A stretch of DNA of 64,000 bases from Polytrichum commune (Eukaryota; Streptophyta; Polytrichopsida; Polytrichales; Polytrichaceae): contig OX485803.1 in assembly GCA_950295325.1 (NCBI GenBank), forward strand, positions 43,787,554-43,851,553, read 5' to 3'. Within the stretch, counting starts at the first letter, position 1. Every line of letters starts with the position of its first letter. Below, piece after piece: positions 37,532-48,849 of the stretch. A program made the position numbers and the translations under genes. The notes under the pieces were generated by a model. The model worked only from the letters and a program-made list of their open reading frames with translations. It was not told where the DNA came from and did no database searches.

Positions 37532-38012
37532 GGGCCACTTCACACACGAGACTGAGAGCCCGTGACCAGTACACTTCCAGCACTCTCATTGGTGGAAAAA
37601 GCCGGAGCCGGTCCAAGTTCGCTGCTTCCCACTACGCTTGAGGGACCAACGGAGTGTGTGAATGCAAGATGGATGTAAAGTCTACATGGATCGATTCCTA
37701 CGTGGCATTGAATGGATCGTGTTTAATGTTCACTTCGACTATATTCAAACACCACCTCTTGGAGGTAGGTCCAATACAAAACTGGGAGACCACGGCACCC
37801 CGCACGCTCACAACCGTTGGATTATCTATTTTATCATGTGTGAGGACCTGGCTGAATAGAAATTGATTGGAATAGCAGTTGGTTGAGGTACCGGTGACAT
37901 ATGACTTCACACTACATGATTTTGGAGGTGTGGGGGGACGGCCTTTGGATGCTTTCTTTTGGGCTCTCGCAATTTCATGGTCACGGCTCTTGGCTTGTGT
38001 GTGAAGTGGCCT
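37532..38012. mobile_element. Harbinger/Tourist-like element, copy 1
   Basis: The terminal repeat GGGCCACTTCACACACGAG starts at 37532 and its complement ends at 38012 (last base changed). The flanks carry TTA at 37529-37531 and 38013-38015. The interior matches 40437-40944 in reverse orientation over nearly its full length. The TIR start GGGCC and the TWA target duplication are those of PIF/Harbinger MITEs. It encodes no transposase. Confidence 0.85.
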
Positions 38013-38015
38013 TTA

Positions 38016-39576
38016 GATCATTACGATGTTATGTGCAATTAGACAGTTGCCCCATGCTAATTTACCAACATTCCACGCTATTTCAAGTATGTGTTCCCAA
38101 GGTAGCAAAATACATTAATCATTTTTATTTTGTTTTATTTTTATTGTGGTTGGTATACAAATGACTAAACAAAGTTATAAGTTAAATTGTAATTTGGTTA
38201 TGACTCGGGATAATTTGCAGGGATGACATCAACCGATTTGTGAAGGCAACCTAATTGCATGTATTAATGTACACTACACTTTTTACACCTATTGTTGTGG
38301 GATGAAAGCTAGGATGGGTTGAAAATACCGTGGCCCACTATAGTTTGTGTGTGGAATAAACATTAGGGTGGATTGTAGATCAATGGAATATTAAACTTCA
38401 AATATAGATTGATATATATTTCAACGAAATATTGATATTTTTAAAATAATACTAATGCTATAGTGATATTATATTTGTCAACCCATGGCAATTCATGTTC
38501 GTATAAAGACATTTGATCTATTTTCCTAGATTTAATCACATAATACTATGGGCTTGAAAATGGTGTGGGTCAAGGATTTCACAATGACCAAAATTGAAGC
38601 GGGCCACGATATTAGGTGTAGAGGGTACACTCATACGTAATTCGATTTTTTTTTACATTGAAATTGATGTGTTATGTTAATTAATGTGGCCTACATGACT
38701 TGTCATGTAGTAGCAAGAACCGCAATGAAATATAATATGTTCCAATTGTCTCAACAATAAAGACCATCGCATTGTGCCATTATGACTAATTTTCATAAGA
38801 TCTATCTACATCGGACAATTTGGTGGTGGTGAAGTTGTCGCCCCATCGTTCCCATGCGTTCCAAGAACAGTGGACGGAAATGGAGAAGTGGCAAGCTTGG
38901 ACCACAAGCACATTAAAGTGAGTCCTTGTTCGCATGCACAAGTGCAATAACTAGGACAATAGGGTTCCAAAGCAACCATTTACATGGGTTGATGGTGAAT
39001 AATGTGGATTGCACTAAATCAAATGTACAGTGTGGTAAAAAAAACATTGTTCCAAAGAATTTGGTAAATCAACACGTCCACTCTAGACCCCGCGTTAGAT
39101 TGGTAATGCCAATTTATAAGCATGTTGTTTGGAACCATGTTTTTCTACTACGTATTTGATGGACAATTGACAACAAGTTACAAATCTACCTCTATAGACA
39201 TGTATGTGCTCAAAATGTAGGGACCATTATAGATTCAAAGTTACAATTATTAGGAGGGCCTATGTGATCACATATGTAGAAAGAGAATCTTCACTTGCAA
39301 GTCTCATAATCTTCTCACAATCAATAAGCAAAGATGAAAACTTGACATGACATTTTGCATGATTTGTAGTTGCTAACAAGTTGAGGCAGCTCCCGATCCA
39401 TCCAACAACATTTCTAAATGTTTGTGGAGTTGGAAGTGCCCATAGGAGGACCACACACCCTCCCCTTCCCGTCATAGGAGTCCTAGGTAGTCATCATGTG
39501 TCAATGAAAAGAATATGCAATTCTACCACGATGGTAGATTGAAAGTTTTTTCATTGATGCAGAAGAGAGACGACGC
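38016..39576. other. Gene-free stretch between transposons
   Basis: AT-rich sequence with no recognisable exon or element ends. A block near 39425-39465 (TTGGAAGTGCCCA, AGGACCACAC) has a relative near 44753-44790, so part of it is old repeat. Confidence 0.45.
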
Positions 39577-39798
39577 TACACTATTTTGTCTAATTAGTGT
39601 GGGTTACCATTTGGAGTTATGTGTTGTCATAACTTTTTATTGACATTATTAATTTTTACCAACTAAGTTATACCATAGTCTTTGGTGTGCATACTAACTA
39701 ATTATGTTATTCACGTAAAAAATTGGTGCTCTTAGTAAAATGTTATAGCAACGAGCAACTCTATATGGTGACATGCACTAATTAGACCAATTGGTGTA
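39577..39798. mobile_element. 220-bp-family TA-flanked element carrying an empty insertion site
   Basis: It runs from TA 39577 to TA 39798, with ends CACTATTTTGTCTAATTAGTG and CTAATTAGACCAATTGGTG. The inner motif GGAGTTATGTGTTGTCATAAC is a relative of GGAATTACACAATGCTATA in sister elements. At 39690-39710 it reads CATACTAACTAATTATGTTAT, an uninterrupted version of the site that is split in the copy at 42149-42800. Confidence 0.8.
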
Positions 39799-40189
39799 GC
39801 CTCTAGGGCTGGCATGAATGAGGGACGCTTCATCTTGATCATAGTTGCAAGCTCGTCGGTGAACCTGGAGCAAGGTTATTAAGATGTGGGAGATTGGCGG
39901 AGGACAATCTTCTAGTGACACATGACAAATGCCGAAGACTCGCAAGAATAGTTTACACTGTGGTCGATGACCATGATTAGCACTTTCTAAATCCTCTCAT
40001 TGGTTGAAAATTGAATGTTGTTGGCCATGTGTGATAGACAACCCTTATATGCTCGTAGTGTCATAATCGAACCAACCCACTCTTCACGGATGCTCATAAA
40101 AAATCTCACTACATAGTGCATGCGAGGAGGTGATTGTGCTCAATAATACATATGTATAATGTGTGAAGTTGATTATTTTCATAAGGAAC

Positions 40190-40409
40190 TACACTAAATA
40201 TGATATTTAGTGTCACTTACTATTTAAATTTTCGTAATGCTATATCTATGTATTGCATATCTCATATTGTACCAACAAATTTCAAGTTGGTTGTTTGGAC
40301 ATTATAGAACAATAACAACTTTGCTTGGTAAACAATCACATTAACAATAATAAGTATAGCACTGTGTAATTCCAACTAATAAGTGATGCGAAATATCATA
40401 TTTAATGTA
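40190..40409. mobile_element. 220-bp-family TA-flanked element with perfect palindromic end
   Basis: It runs from TA 40190 to TA 40409. The left end (40192-40212) is itself a perfect palindrome: CACTAAATAT, one central G, then the exact reverse complement. The right end is a mutated version. Inside the ends come CACTTACTATTT and GTAATGCTATA, matching the other 220-bp copies. Confidence 0.82.
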
Positions 40410-40436
40410 CTAATTGAGCTTATGCATGATGCTTAA

Positions 40437-40944
40437 GAGCCACTTCACACACGAGCCAAGACCTGTGACCATGAAACTGTAAGAGCCCAAAAGAAAGTGT
40501 CCAAAGACAGGCCCAAGACACCTCCAAAATCATGTAGTATGGTCACGAACCCTCAAGTGTACTGTGAAGTCATATGTGACCCGGCCCTCAACCAAATGCT
40601 ATTTCAATAGAAAAAATCTATTCATGCAGATCCTCACACATGATAAAATAGAATAAACCAGCGGTTGTGAGCGTTCGGAGTGCCATGGTCCCCCGGTGAT
40701 GCGTTGAGCCTACCATCAAGGAAGTGTTTTTTGAAAACAATCCAAGTGACCATGAAACATGATGCGATTCGATGCCATGTAAGAATCAATCCATGTAGAC
40801 TTTACATCCATCTTTCATTCACATACTCCGTTGGTCCCTCAAGCGTAGCGTGAAGCGAGCTTGGACCGGCTCCGCCTTTTCCACCAACGAGAGTGCTTGA
40901 AGTGTAGTGGTCACGGGGTCTCAGTCTCGTGTGTGAAGTGGCCC
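40437..40944. mobile_element. Harbinger/Tourist-like element, copy 2 (inverted)
   Basis: The left end GAGCCACTTCACACACGAG and the right end CTCGTGTGTGAAGTGGCCC are inverted repeats. TAA flanks both sides (40434-40436 and 40945-40947). The interior is the reverse complement of copy 1 at 37532-38012, including the block around CGGAGCCGGTCCAAG. It is about 27 bp longer. Confidence 0.87.
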
Positions 40945-41173
40945 TAAAGACTTCCTTCGTATGCACACTTTGCAGCATTTGTGGCGAAATTGCATGACGT
41001 TTCTTCACACCACGTGCAAACAAGGCACCACAACATGAAGATTCTTGCATACCTTAATTTAGTGAAATTCTTCTTGTTTGCAATTACAATATATATATAT
41101 ATTCCCCAACGGTCACAGCAATAAGTGGCTGCTACATTCTCCCCTGCTACTGAAGCAGCCCCTACCTCCTCCT

Positions 41174-41876
41174 CAATGTCCGGGGAGAACCGGTGGTTAG
41201 TTGCAGATGAACCGGTTGAGTTCGAGAAATAACCGGTGGAAGGTCAAGACTTCAGGAAATTCACCGTTCATTTTAGAGGAATCTATAGAATATACTTCAA
41301 ATTAATGAAGAAAAAAAACCAAAAGATGTCAACACGTGACTGGTTGGAGTGACCGGGGAGAGTTTTGGGCATAACCGGTTGAGATCCTAGTGTTTGCAAG
41401 TCCAACCGGTTACATGTTGACATCCTCCGGTTTTCCTTGACGAAAATGGGGTATATTCTTCTATAGATTCCTCTCAAATGACCGGTAATTTTAATGCAGT
41501 CTTGAACTTCAACCGGTTATTTTTCAAACTCAACCGGTTCATCTACAACTAACCGCCGGTTCTCCCCGATCATTGACCGGTTGGAGTTGGAAACGCTAGG
41601 CTCTTGACCGACTATGCTCAAATCCTCCCCAAACACGGCTCCGCCCAGTGATCGGGGAGATTTATGGGCATAATTGGGTTGAGAAATCCTATTGTTTCCA
41701 ACTCCAACTGGTTGCATGTTGACATACTTTGGTTTTTCTATATTAAATTGAGGCATATTCCATGGATTCGTCTAGAACGATGGGTAATTCTCCGGAAGTC
41801 TCCAACTTCAACCGGTTATTTCTCAAACTCCACCGGTTCATCTGCAACTAACTGCCGGTTCTCCCCAATCATAGGC
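41174..41876. mobile_element. Foldback element cluster rich in ACCGGTT
   Basis: 41174-41575 folds on itself: the left arm from CAATGTCCGGGGAGAACC pairs with the right arm ending CTCCCCGATCATTG, over roughly 170 bp with mismatches. AACCGGTT-type motifs recur in both arms. 41580-41876 carries further pieces of the same element: one left-interior fragment, then a nearly complete right half from TGATCGGGGAG to CTCCCCAATCAT. Single-arm relatives lie at 58228-58440 and 58766-58960. Confidence 0.75.
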
Positions 41877-42148
41877 TCTGCGTACCAGCAGCAAGCGGGT
41901 GGGCCTTCAAACAAGGGCATATAATAATAAATTGCCTTTTGAATGGGGTTCCATGTGGGGACGGGGCTTGTGGAATCTAAGCTATGGTGAGGCAACTTGC
42001 AAGACACCTCACGTTTGTGCCCATGAATCGTAACGAATCGGCAAAACGGAGCCGTCCACACTCCGATCACCCTCAAGGGTCATTTACCTTACCCTAGGGT
42101 ATGGTTGAGTGGTTTGAGGAAGGTAGAAAAGATAGGAATACAAGTGAA

Positions 42149-42800
42149 TGCACTTATTTTGTCTAATTAGTGTGGGTTATTGTTCGGAGTTACGTGTTGT
42201 TATAAATACTACTTCTTCTTCTTTTTTCTTTTCGTTTTTAATTTTTTATCAACATTGCCGTTTTTACCAACTATGTAGTTGTATCATAGTTTTCGGTGTG
42301 CATACTAACTACACTAAAATATGATATCTAGTGTCACCAATTCTAAGTGTCTTGCTCAATACTAATTGTAAACCGCGGTGTAGTGTCACCAACACTAAAT
42401 GCTAACCCCACATTATTTGTCATTCCTTGTAGATCATTTTGGGGATCATAGATTTACAGTGTTGCAATTACTGTCACTTACCGAGTGGCTTTTAAAAAAA
42501 ATCTAAGTTTCGATCATCCATGACAATCTTTCCTCACGAGCTGCTGGCAAGAGAAGGTAGGGTTTTGGCCAATGGATGAACTCATCCACCATCTATGACA
42601 ATAGTTGTTCACTTATTTATAAGATGTGTCGACCAAAAAGTTAGTATAGTGACATGAAATACCATATGACACTATGTATCATATTTAGTGTACTTATGTT
42701 ATATGGGTAAAAAATGATACTCTCAATAAAATGATATAGCAAATGTGTGATTCCAAATGGTAGCCCACACTGACCCACACTGATTAGACAAATTAGTGTA
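42149..42800. mobile_element. 220-bp-family element interrupted by a 370-bp-family element
   Basis: The outer element starts near 42149 (CACTTATTTTGTCTAATTAGTG) and ends at TA 42800 (CTGATTAGACAAATTAGTGTA). It is the sister of 39577-39798. It is split after CATACTAAC-TA by the element at 42310-42692 and resumes with TA-CTTATGTTAT. Confidence 0.85.
42310..42692. mobile_element. Inserted 370-bp-family TA-flanked element with verified borders
   Basis: The element is bounded by TA at 42310-42311 and at 42691-42692. Comparison with the uninterrupted site at 39690-39710 shows that exactly one extra TA plus 379 bp was added, which proves TA target-site duplication. The interior is the reverse of 18061-18432. 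It has no coding capacity. Confidence 0.9.
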
Positions 42801-43591
42801 TTGGTGCACTAGATTGGGAGTAGAATGATTCTTATGTGGACCCAAAATGGTTGATTGTTAAAGTGGTGTCCGAAAAAGGATGCAGTGATTGGCCATGTTG
42901 GTCTTGTTCCACACCACTTGGGATCACTTTTGGGTGTTGTTGGGTCAACCGTTTCGTGTGCATTCAACATGCACAATAGGATATTTTGATGCTCGAATTA
43001 GAAAGACTTTATTGTGCAAGTAGGGGATTTGACTTACTTGCCTCTTTGGGAGAATGTGACAAATTATTTCCAAGGAATCAAATTATGAAACAACATGCAG
43101 TCCTCGTTGCTTCTTCTACTTCATCTCTGAAAAACATCGCACAATTTTTCAAGCCACTCTCTTTATGGCCGAATTAACTATTTTCTTCTTATTTCCTTCC
43201 TTACTTTCTTTTGGTTCTACTTATACAGTGAAGGCATTATAAATGCTAACCACAACCACAACTTCAATCACCTCATAGAGTTTCATTCGTCAATCCCACT
43301 TTTCAGCACGCTTCAATCATTCTTGGGGTGGGTTTTTCATGCTCGTATGGCACTACTGCATGGATTCAAGGTTGAGGTTTGCGGAGAAATTTGAGAAGGC
43401 AACCACTTTTACAATACAATTTGAGGCCAACAAGGATTGTTTACACTGGAGTAATAGGGATGGTTGTGGTTATGTGTGTAAGTATAAATTCCTCTGGTTC
43501 TATTCCATGGAGAAGACATAGAATATGCTAGCCACAGCCACGTCCACCATCTTACCCCATGAAGTGGTTGTTCATGTTCATGCAACACCAC

Positions 43592-43812
43592 TACACCATT
43601 TATGGTATTTAATGTAACTTACTATTTAGAGTTATGTAGTGCTATAACTTTTTGCTAAGACTGTAAGTTTTTACCAAGTAAAATCATTTATGTTGTATAT
43701 TGTCCACATAGCCTACTTAATATTTGTTGCTAAAAAATGTAATCTATATCACAAAGTTATAGGCTTGCGTAATTCCAAATAGTAAGTGAGACTAAATATC
43801 ATAAATGGTGTA
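43592..43812. mobile_element. 220-bp-family TA-flanked element, well preserved
   Basis: It runs from TA 43592 to TA 43812. The ends CACCATTTATGG and CCATAAATGGTG mirror each other; the inverted repeats extend through GTAACTTACTATTT / AAATAGTAAGTGAG and GTGCTATAACTTT / AAAGTTATAGGCTTGC. This is the cleanest 220-bp copy in the window. Confidence 0.88.
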
Positions 43813-45549
43813 GAGAGTCCCAAGGCCAAGGTCATGGGAGAAAGTTGAGGAGGCAAGCCACCTTGACACTACAATCTAAGGCCAACAAGGATAATAACTT
43901 GATAACGATCGCTTTAATTTCTTGTCGAGTAGGCGACTTGAACCAATTATAGGTTGCAATTTGGAGTATTGGCCCCACCCTCAATCACAACCATGAGGAT
44001 TTGCCCACTACAAGTGTGAATGGAAACAAAATAAAAATAAAAACTAAAAATGTAGTTGTGGTAGATTTTGGTGGTTAACTACAACAACAACCTTTTGTGC
44101 ATTATGAACAATTTTTCAAGGGCAATTTAAGGTATGTGGACATTATGTGGACCGTCTTTTTATCCTTACAACTGGGGTCCGAGGTGACCCTAAACTACTG
44201 GGTGGTAGTGGAGAGGTACCCATATTCTGAACGGAGTGGTTGGCAGTTTGATTTTCGTTGTGAAATCTTCTTTCTACCTGACGGGAAAAATTAGCTAGCT
44301 AGATAGGAAGCCAAGAGCCCACCCACCGCAAGATAGGCAGTAAACCCCACCCTGCACCAAGAGGATTCTTGGGTAGGGTAGGGCCAAGACACTCAAATTT
44401 ACGTCAGATTGCCCAACGTTGATTATTTACTTCTTTCTTTCTTTCTTACACCTATGGTTGAATGGTATGCAAAAAGGCTCACAGTTTAGAACAAATATAA
44501 AAAAGTCACGTGTGGGATTGGCACGCGTGTTCATAAATGTAGATACCATTGTAGGTTCACTAGTTGACACATATGGGAGCCCATTTGTTCACTTAAAGAG
44601 AAATAAAACGAGACTATTTCACTTTGACCTCTTTTGACCTTTGCATAACTCCAGTTTTGAGACTTGAACTAACAATCTTTGTGATTCACATTTACCAATC
44701 AAGTATGACGATTCATGTTTGGGTCCAACGTCCCAAACTAATTGTGGAATTGGAAGTACCCACAAGAGGACCACATACCTTCCACACAATCACAACCACA
44801 CACGCAATGGTTGATGGTTGTAGTTTACTTCCTTTGGGCTCTATTATTTAGAGATAAGGAGGATTAACACTACTGATGAAACTGCAGCCGCAATTATTTT
44901 CGCTTCATCAACTACAATGCAACGCGTAATTGAGGGCAATTGTGTTGGTTCTTGATCATTTTCCTTCGTTCTATGTTACTATCTTCCGTGTCTTGCACTT
45001 TTTAAAACTATACTTTCTCTTGGATCTATTTTGTTTGCAGTTACTATGCAGCACATGGTCAGAATTTCAAAGCTAAAACATGGGAAAGGGATCGCACAAG
45101 TCAATTATTTGTAGACAAAATATAAACTAGAAATTACCAAAAAAAAAATTCAATCCACAAACTACGTTGGTATGAGAGTAAAATAGTTAAGGTAAAATCC
45201 AAGAGAGGGGGGATTATTGCATATGAATGTACCTCTCGTTCATCTAACATAAAAACCTTAAATTGGTGTGTTTTTTCCAAAATTTTATTAATCTTAGTTG
45301 ATTTGACAATGGGATTCACTTTGAAGTGCCCAAACTAGCCAGTGCCAAATCATTTGAGATAAATCGGCCCAAACCTATAGGGAGTCAAGTTCAATGTTTG
45401 GAGGGGATGAGGGGAATGCTCGCAGGTTGTAATTCCATTCCTCCTAAAATCCGCTATTCCACTTCCACTACAAAACTACACTTTGTAAGAATTATAGTCG
45501 TGGTTGAAGGCGGGCTCAAAGTGGATGTCATGTAGCCTATATCCTAACT
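43813..45549. other. Gene-free stretch
   Basis: No exon or complete element is visible. AT-rich with short low-complexity runs (for example TTTCTTTC near 44430). Confidence 0.4.
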
Positions 45550-45898
45550 TTGGGCAAATGTTCACAACACCTACCAAGGGGGGGAAACGAACTAAGAGAG
45601 GGTGAACATGTTGATGACTTTACTAAAGCCCTTAAGTTACTATTTAAAGCCAAATTAACCCTTAAATCAGGGTAAGAACCCCCGATTTAGTCTAGTGAAC
45701 TTGAATTGAGATAAATCAACAACCACTCTACTTGGGAGTCAGTTTTTACTATCACCCCATTGCTCAGTGTTAACAAAACCAAACCGAGCAACTTTGATAA
45801 AACATCAATAGGCTTGGACGAAACAACCCGTACATTGGTTTCTTGGAGGCAAGGGTTTAGGCATCCAACAAGGAACGAGTGTATGGGTTGGTTCGCCC
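45550..45898 (+). repeat. Dispersed repeat with inverted-end block, copy 2
   Basis: Same layout as 36660-37082: a left part with TTCACAACACCTACCAAGGG, and the block at 45816-45898 with ends GGACGAAACAACCC and GGGTTGGTTCGCCC. The block interior is almost identical between the copies, while the sequence between the two parts is not, so the block is the more conserved unit. Confidence 0.7.
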
Positions 45899-47489
45899 AA
45901 ATCCACATCAATACACCCCCCGTCTACAAAATAGGGAGTCCTTACCGGAAAAGTGCAGGCTTCTCATGAACTTGTCCCAACAAGTGGGTTCCGTATCGTA
46001 TAAAGACAGTTCTTGATATTTCAATTGGAATTTCAACAAAAATTGCGTTCACAAAACACACACACACACACACAAAGTGGGACCGTCCCACACAAATATC
46101 TTCTTTGCGGGCTTTACCTTGGGACCGGCTCCTTTTCACCCTGCCGCCGCTCAATTGCCTTGCTTCCGGGTTGGCCGGATGGCCCCCAAATCATTCGATC
46201 GGGCACAAGGATTCCATCCTAGTGGCCGAGATATTTCAATGCGGACGGAAAAGGCCCTAGCGGGTGGCGGGAATCGAGGATAAGTGCTCGGAGCCGTAAC
46301 CGGTAAGAGAATGGGGTTATCCTTGAAAGGTCGGATATAAGGGCCACCTCTAGGAAACATCTTCACTTATGTTGGTAAATTCCAATCTTGTATAGTTTGC
46401 TCCTTTTTGTACAAGGACGTGAATACATGTTCGATGAGGTTGGTGTTTTATTTTTATTTTTTTATATTCTCAGTTTCACATAACTTTAGACATGTTTTCA
46501 AACCTCAGTCAATTTCAGAATCAAGTCGGCTCCATGATTCAAGCAAGTAGATTCTCAATGATATGTGGTGACCCACAGTTGGGTAGTGAACCGGCTATAA
46601 CCTCAGCATGCAAATTCGTTTTGAAGTCAATATATAACGGTCTAGCTTCGCACAACTTCACTTGTGTAATATGTTTCTATATTACTAGTCAGTTGCCGGT
46701 GGTCACGAAATTGCACTGAATAGTACTCACGTTGAGTATACCCAAAGTAGAAGGGACGTAATGCTCAAGGGATTCTCAACCTGGCAATGATTGATACACA
46801 ACCAAGTAATATTATGTCACCGAAGTTTAGTCCGAAGTTTGATCATTTTCTCTCTCTTGGGGACATGCCACTGCACTATGAGAACTTCTCGAGAATCGCA
46901 AGAACACCTACGAGTTTGGTGAAATTGACGTGTTGTATAAATACGAAGTGTTCTTTTAAACCAGGCTCGAGTTTTTGACACCAACACACTAAACAACAAA
47001 ATGCACCTCCAAACATCGGATGGTTACCAATGTCATTGTAAGGGATAACTTCAATGCAAACGACTTTTGGTAAGGCCGTTGGCCTTTGTCCCCATTTCTA
47101 GTAAAACGGATGTAAATGGCGAGAGTGAAACCGCATGGTCCCGCACTTTGTACATCTAGGCGTACACTCCACCACCGCCCGCCTACCCCCTATTCAATAT
47201 TTAGAGCTCCCTTGAGTGCCCGGCTTATTAGCCTATGAGTTTTTATAGACGGAGGGCTTGTCGCGGCCCCCATAGTACTACACAAGCCTTACACCGCACG
47301 CTAGTAACTTAATTCCGTTTCTTAATTGGCCGTTAAGGGTTGCAATTCGACCGTCCTAAACAGTCACTTGTTGGGGGTGGACGTTTGGGAGGGCGAACCG
47401 GGGAAGGGAGAGTGATTGTCATTATTGTAGAGTTCGGAGGCTGCTATTTAACTTCTAAGTCGGGGCTAAAGACCCCAAATTAGTCGACA
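45899..47489. other. Unassigned stretch with a GC-richer patch
   Basis: 46080-46360 is richer in G and C than its surroundings, with no match to a protein I know. A TATA-like TATAAATA at about 46936-46943 lies about 60 bp before an ATG at 47001, but that frame closes after 12 codons. 47385-47490 carries a short relative of the repeat at 36660. Nothing else is supported. Confidence 0.4.
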
Positions 47490-47764
47490 CCGTTAATGGT
47501 GTTTAGTGTCACGTGCACTATTTGTGAAGGGCCTAAACTGGATGCTTCGAGGTTTCAAAGTGTTACGTGCATTAACTGTTCATATGATACTATTTGTCAA
47601 CATGAGTAATTTTTTAAGAGTGAATCTTTATTTATGTTATGATATTTAGCGTAGCACATTGGGTTAATTGGGATGATAGTTATTTCATTTTATTATGCAA
47701 GAGGAAGGTAAAAATGAACATACTAATGGGATATGTCATGTGATTGTAATCTAGTATGTAAGAG

Positions 47765-48469
47765 TGTAACAAACCTCCCACAAGTTTGTCACCAACGTTC
47801 ACAATAACAATTATCAATCAAAATAACGAGTTGAAGAACTCAATTTATTTTCCTTCTAACGTCTAATTACAAACGTAGACCAAGGAGGTCTTGGTCTAAG
47901 GCTCTAAGCTCAACTACCCGAGCATAGGAGAGAGACAAAGGCATTATTTTTACTTTCTATTTTCACATATAGTAAAAGTGTTCTATTCATAACTCTATCT
48001 TTTAATTCTACTATGAATCTTCTATCTTTGGTTCTTCTAGAACCTTCTTCCATCTTTTAACTCGATCTCATTCTTCCACTTGGAATTGTCTAATTCCAAC
48101 TTGGTTCATCCAACCATTCCGCTAGTTGGAATTGTTTAATTCCAACTAGATCTATCTATTCATTGAGAGTTGTCTAACTCCAATGAATAGCATTCATCTT
48201 TCCAATTATGGAGTGGTCTGACTCCAGTCCACCTCATCGAGAGTTGTCTAACTCATCTGCACGTGTTCTCAATGTGGAATGGTATAATTCCAATGCACTA
48301 AATGTGGAGTTGTCTAACTCCAGTGCACATGTTGTCAATCTGGAGTTGTCTAACTCCAATCCATTCATCTTCAACAGGGAGTTGTCTAGTTCCCATCATC
48401 CTCTGCTTACACACTGGAACATGTGGTTATTATATTCAATCATCCATCCATATTTCTAATTACCTTACA
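47765..48469. mobile_element. Solo LTR with 5-bp target duplication
   Basis: The segment starts TGTAACAAACC and ends TTACCTTACA, giving TG...CA ends and a 5-base inverted terminus TGTAA/TTACA. AAGAG flanks it on both sides (47760-47764 and 48470-48474). Length is 705 bp. No internal retrotransposon region or second LTR is nearby, so it is the product of LTR-LTR recombination. It sits inside an older small element, which confirms the order of events. The orientation of the parent element is not settled. Confidence 0.85.
48030..48394 (+). repeat. Array of small hairpins with conserved GTCT loop inside the solo LTR
   Basis: About nine units spaced roughly 20-65 bp apart fold as short stems. Clear cases: 48080-48099 (TTGGAATT-GTCT-AATTCCAA), 48122-48149 (12-bp stem, loop GTTT), 48158-48188 (GTCT loop, one bulge), 48210-48225, 48241-48254 (GAGTT-GTCT-AACTC), 48275-48292, 48305-48322, 48341-48358 and 48377-48394. 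A related stem without the loop motif is at 48030-48044. Arm sequences vary between units, but changes on one arm are matched on the other. Confidence 0.85.
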
Positions 48470-48849
48470 AAGAGGAAGTTATTATTGAGCTCACTAATGC
48501 CAAGTGTCATTTGTGTACACTCCAATCAGCTTGTAGACCATTATGTAACATACGTATACACCTCACAACACTTTTGAACAAACTCATGCCAATATATTAG
48601 TAAGTGCAATTGAACGCCAAGTGCCATGAGGTGACACTAATGATGAGGTTGTTGATCATTGGTGTAACTAGCATACGCCTCAAAATAGGGTATGTGACAT
48701 TATTACGCATGTGACACTAAAATGCCATCAACGACGTAGTGAACTTACATGAGGATGAATAAGCAACCAACCATCCAAATAGGGGCATGTTGTTATTATT
48801 ACCCCTTTAGTGGGTGTTAGGAAATCAAACTACATAGTTGGTATGGGGC

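Larger units (their letters stand above)
47490..48738. mobile_element. 400-bp-family TA-flanked element interrupted by a solo LTR
   Basis: The outer sequence matches 18676-19074: on the left ACCGTTAATGGTGTTTAGTG, GGCCTAAACTGGATGCTTCGA; on the right CTCATGCCAA, ATATTAGTAAG, TTGAACGCCAAGTGCCATGAG, ending near 48738. The two halves are separated by the LTR at 47765-48469. The outer left half is longer than in the sister copy, so a further old insertion is possible. Confidence 0.7.

Noticed and set aside
40190-43812. Assigning the small elements to the CACTA (En/Spm) superfamily
   Set aside because: Ends start CACTA or CACCA, but flanks are TA in most copies and the empty-site comparison proves a 2-bp TA duplication, not the 3-bp duplication of CACTA elements.
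46934-47040. TATAAATA followed by an ATG as a promoter and gene start
   Set aside because: The reading frame from 47001 ends after about a dozen codons and no splice donor or downstream exon was found.
48030-48394. CRISPR-like array
   Set aside because: Units are imperfect hairpins of varying arm sequence without constant repeats and unique spacers of equal length, and the genome is eukaryotic.
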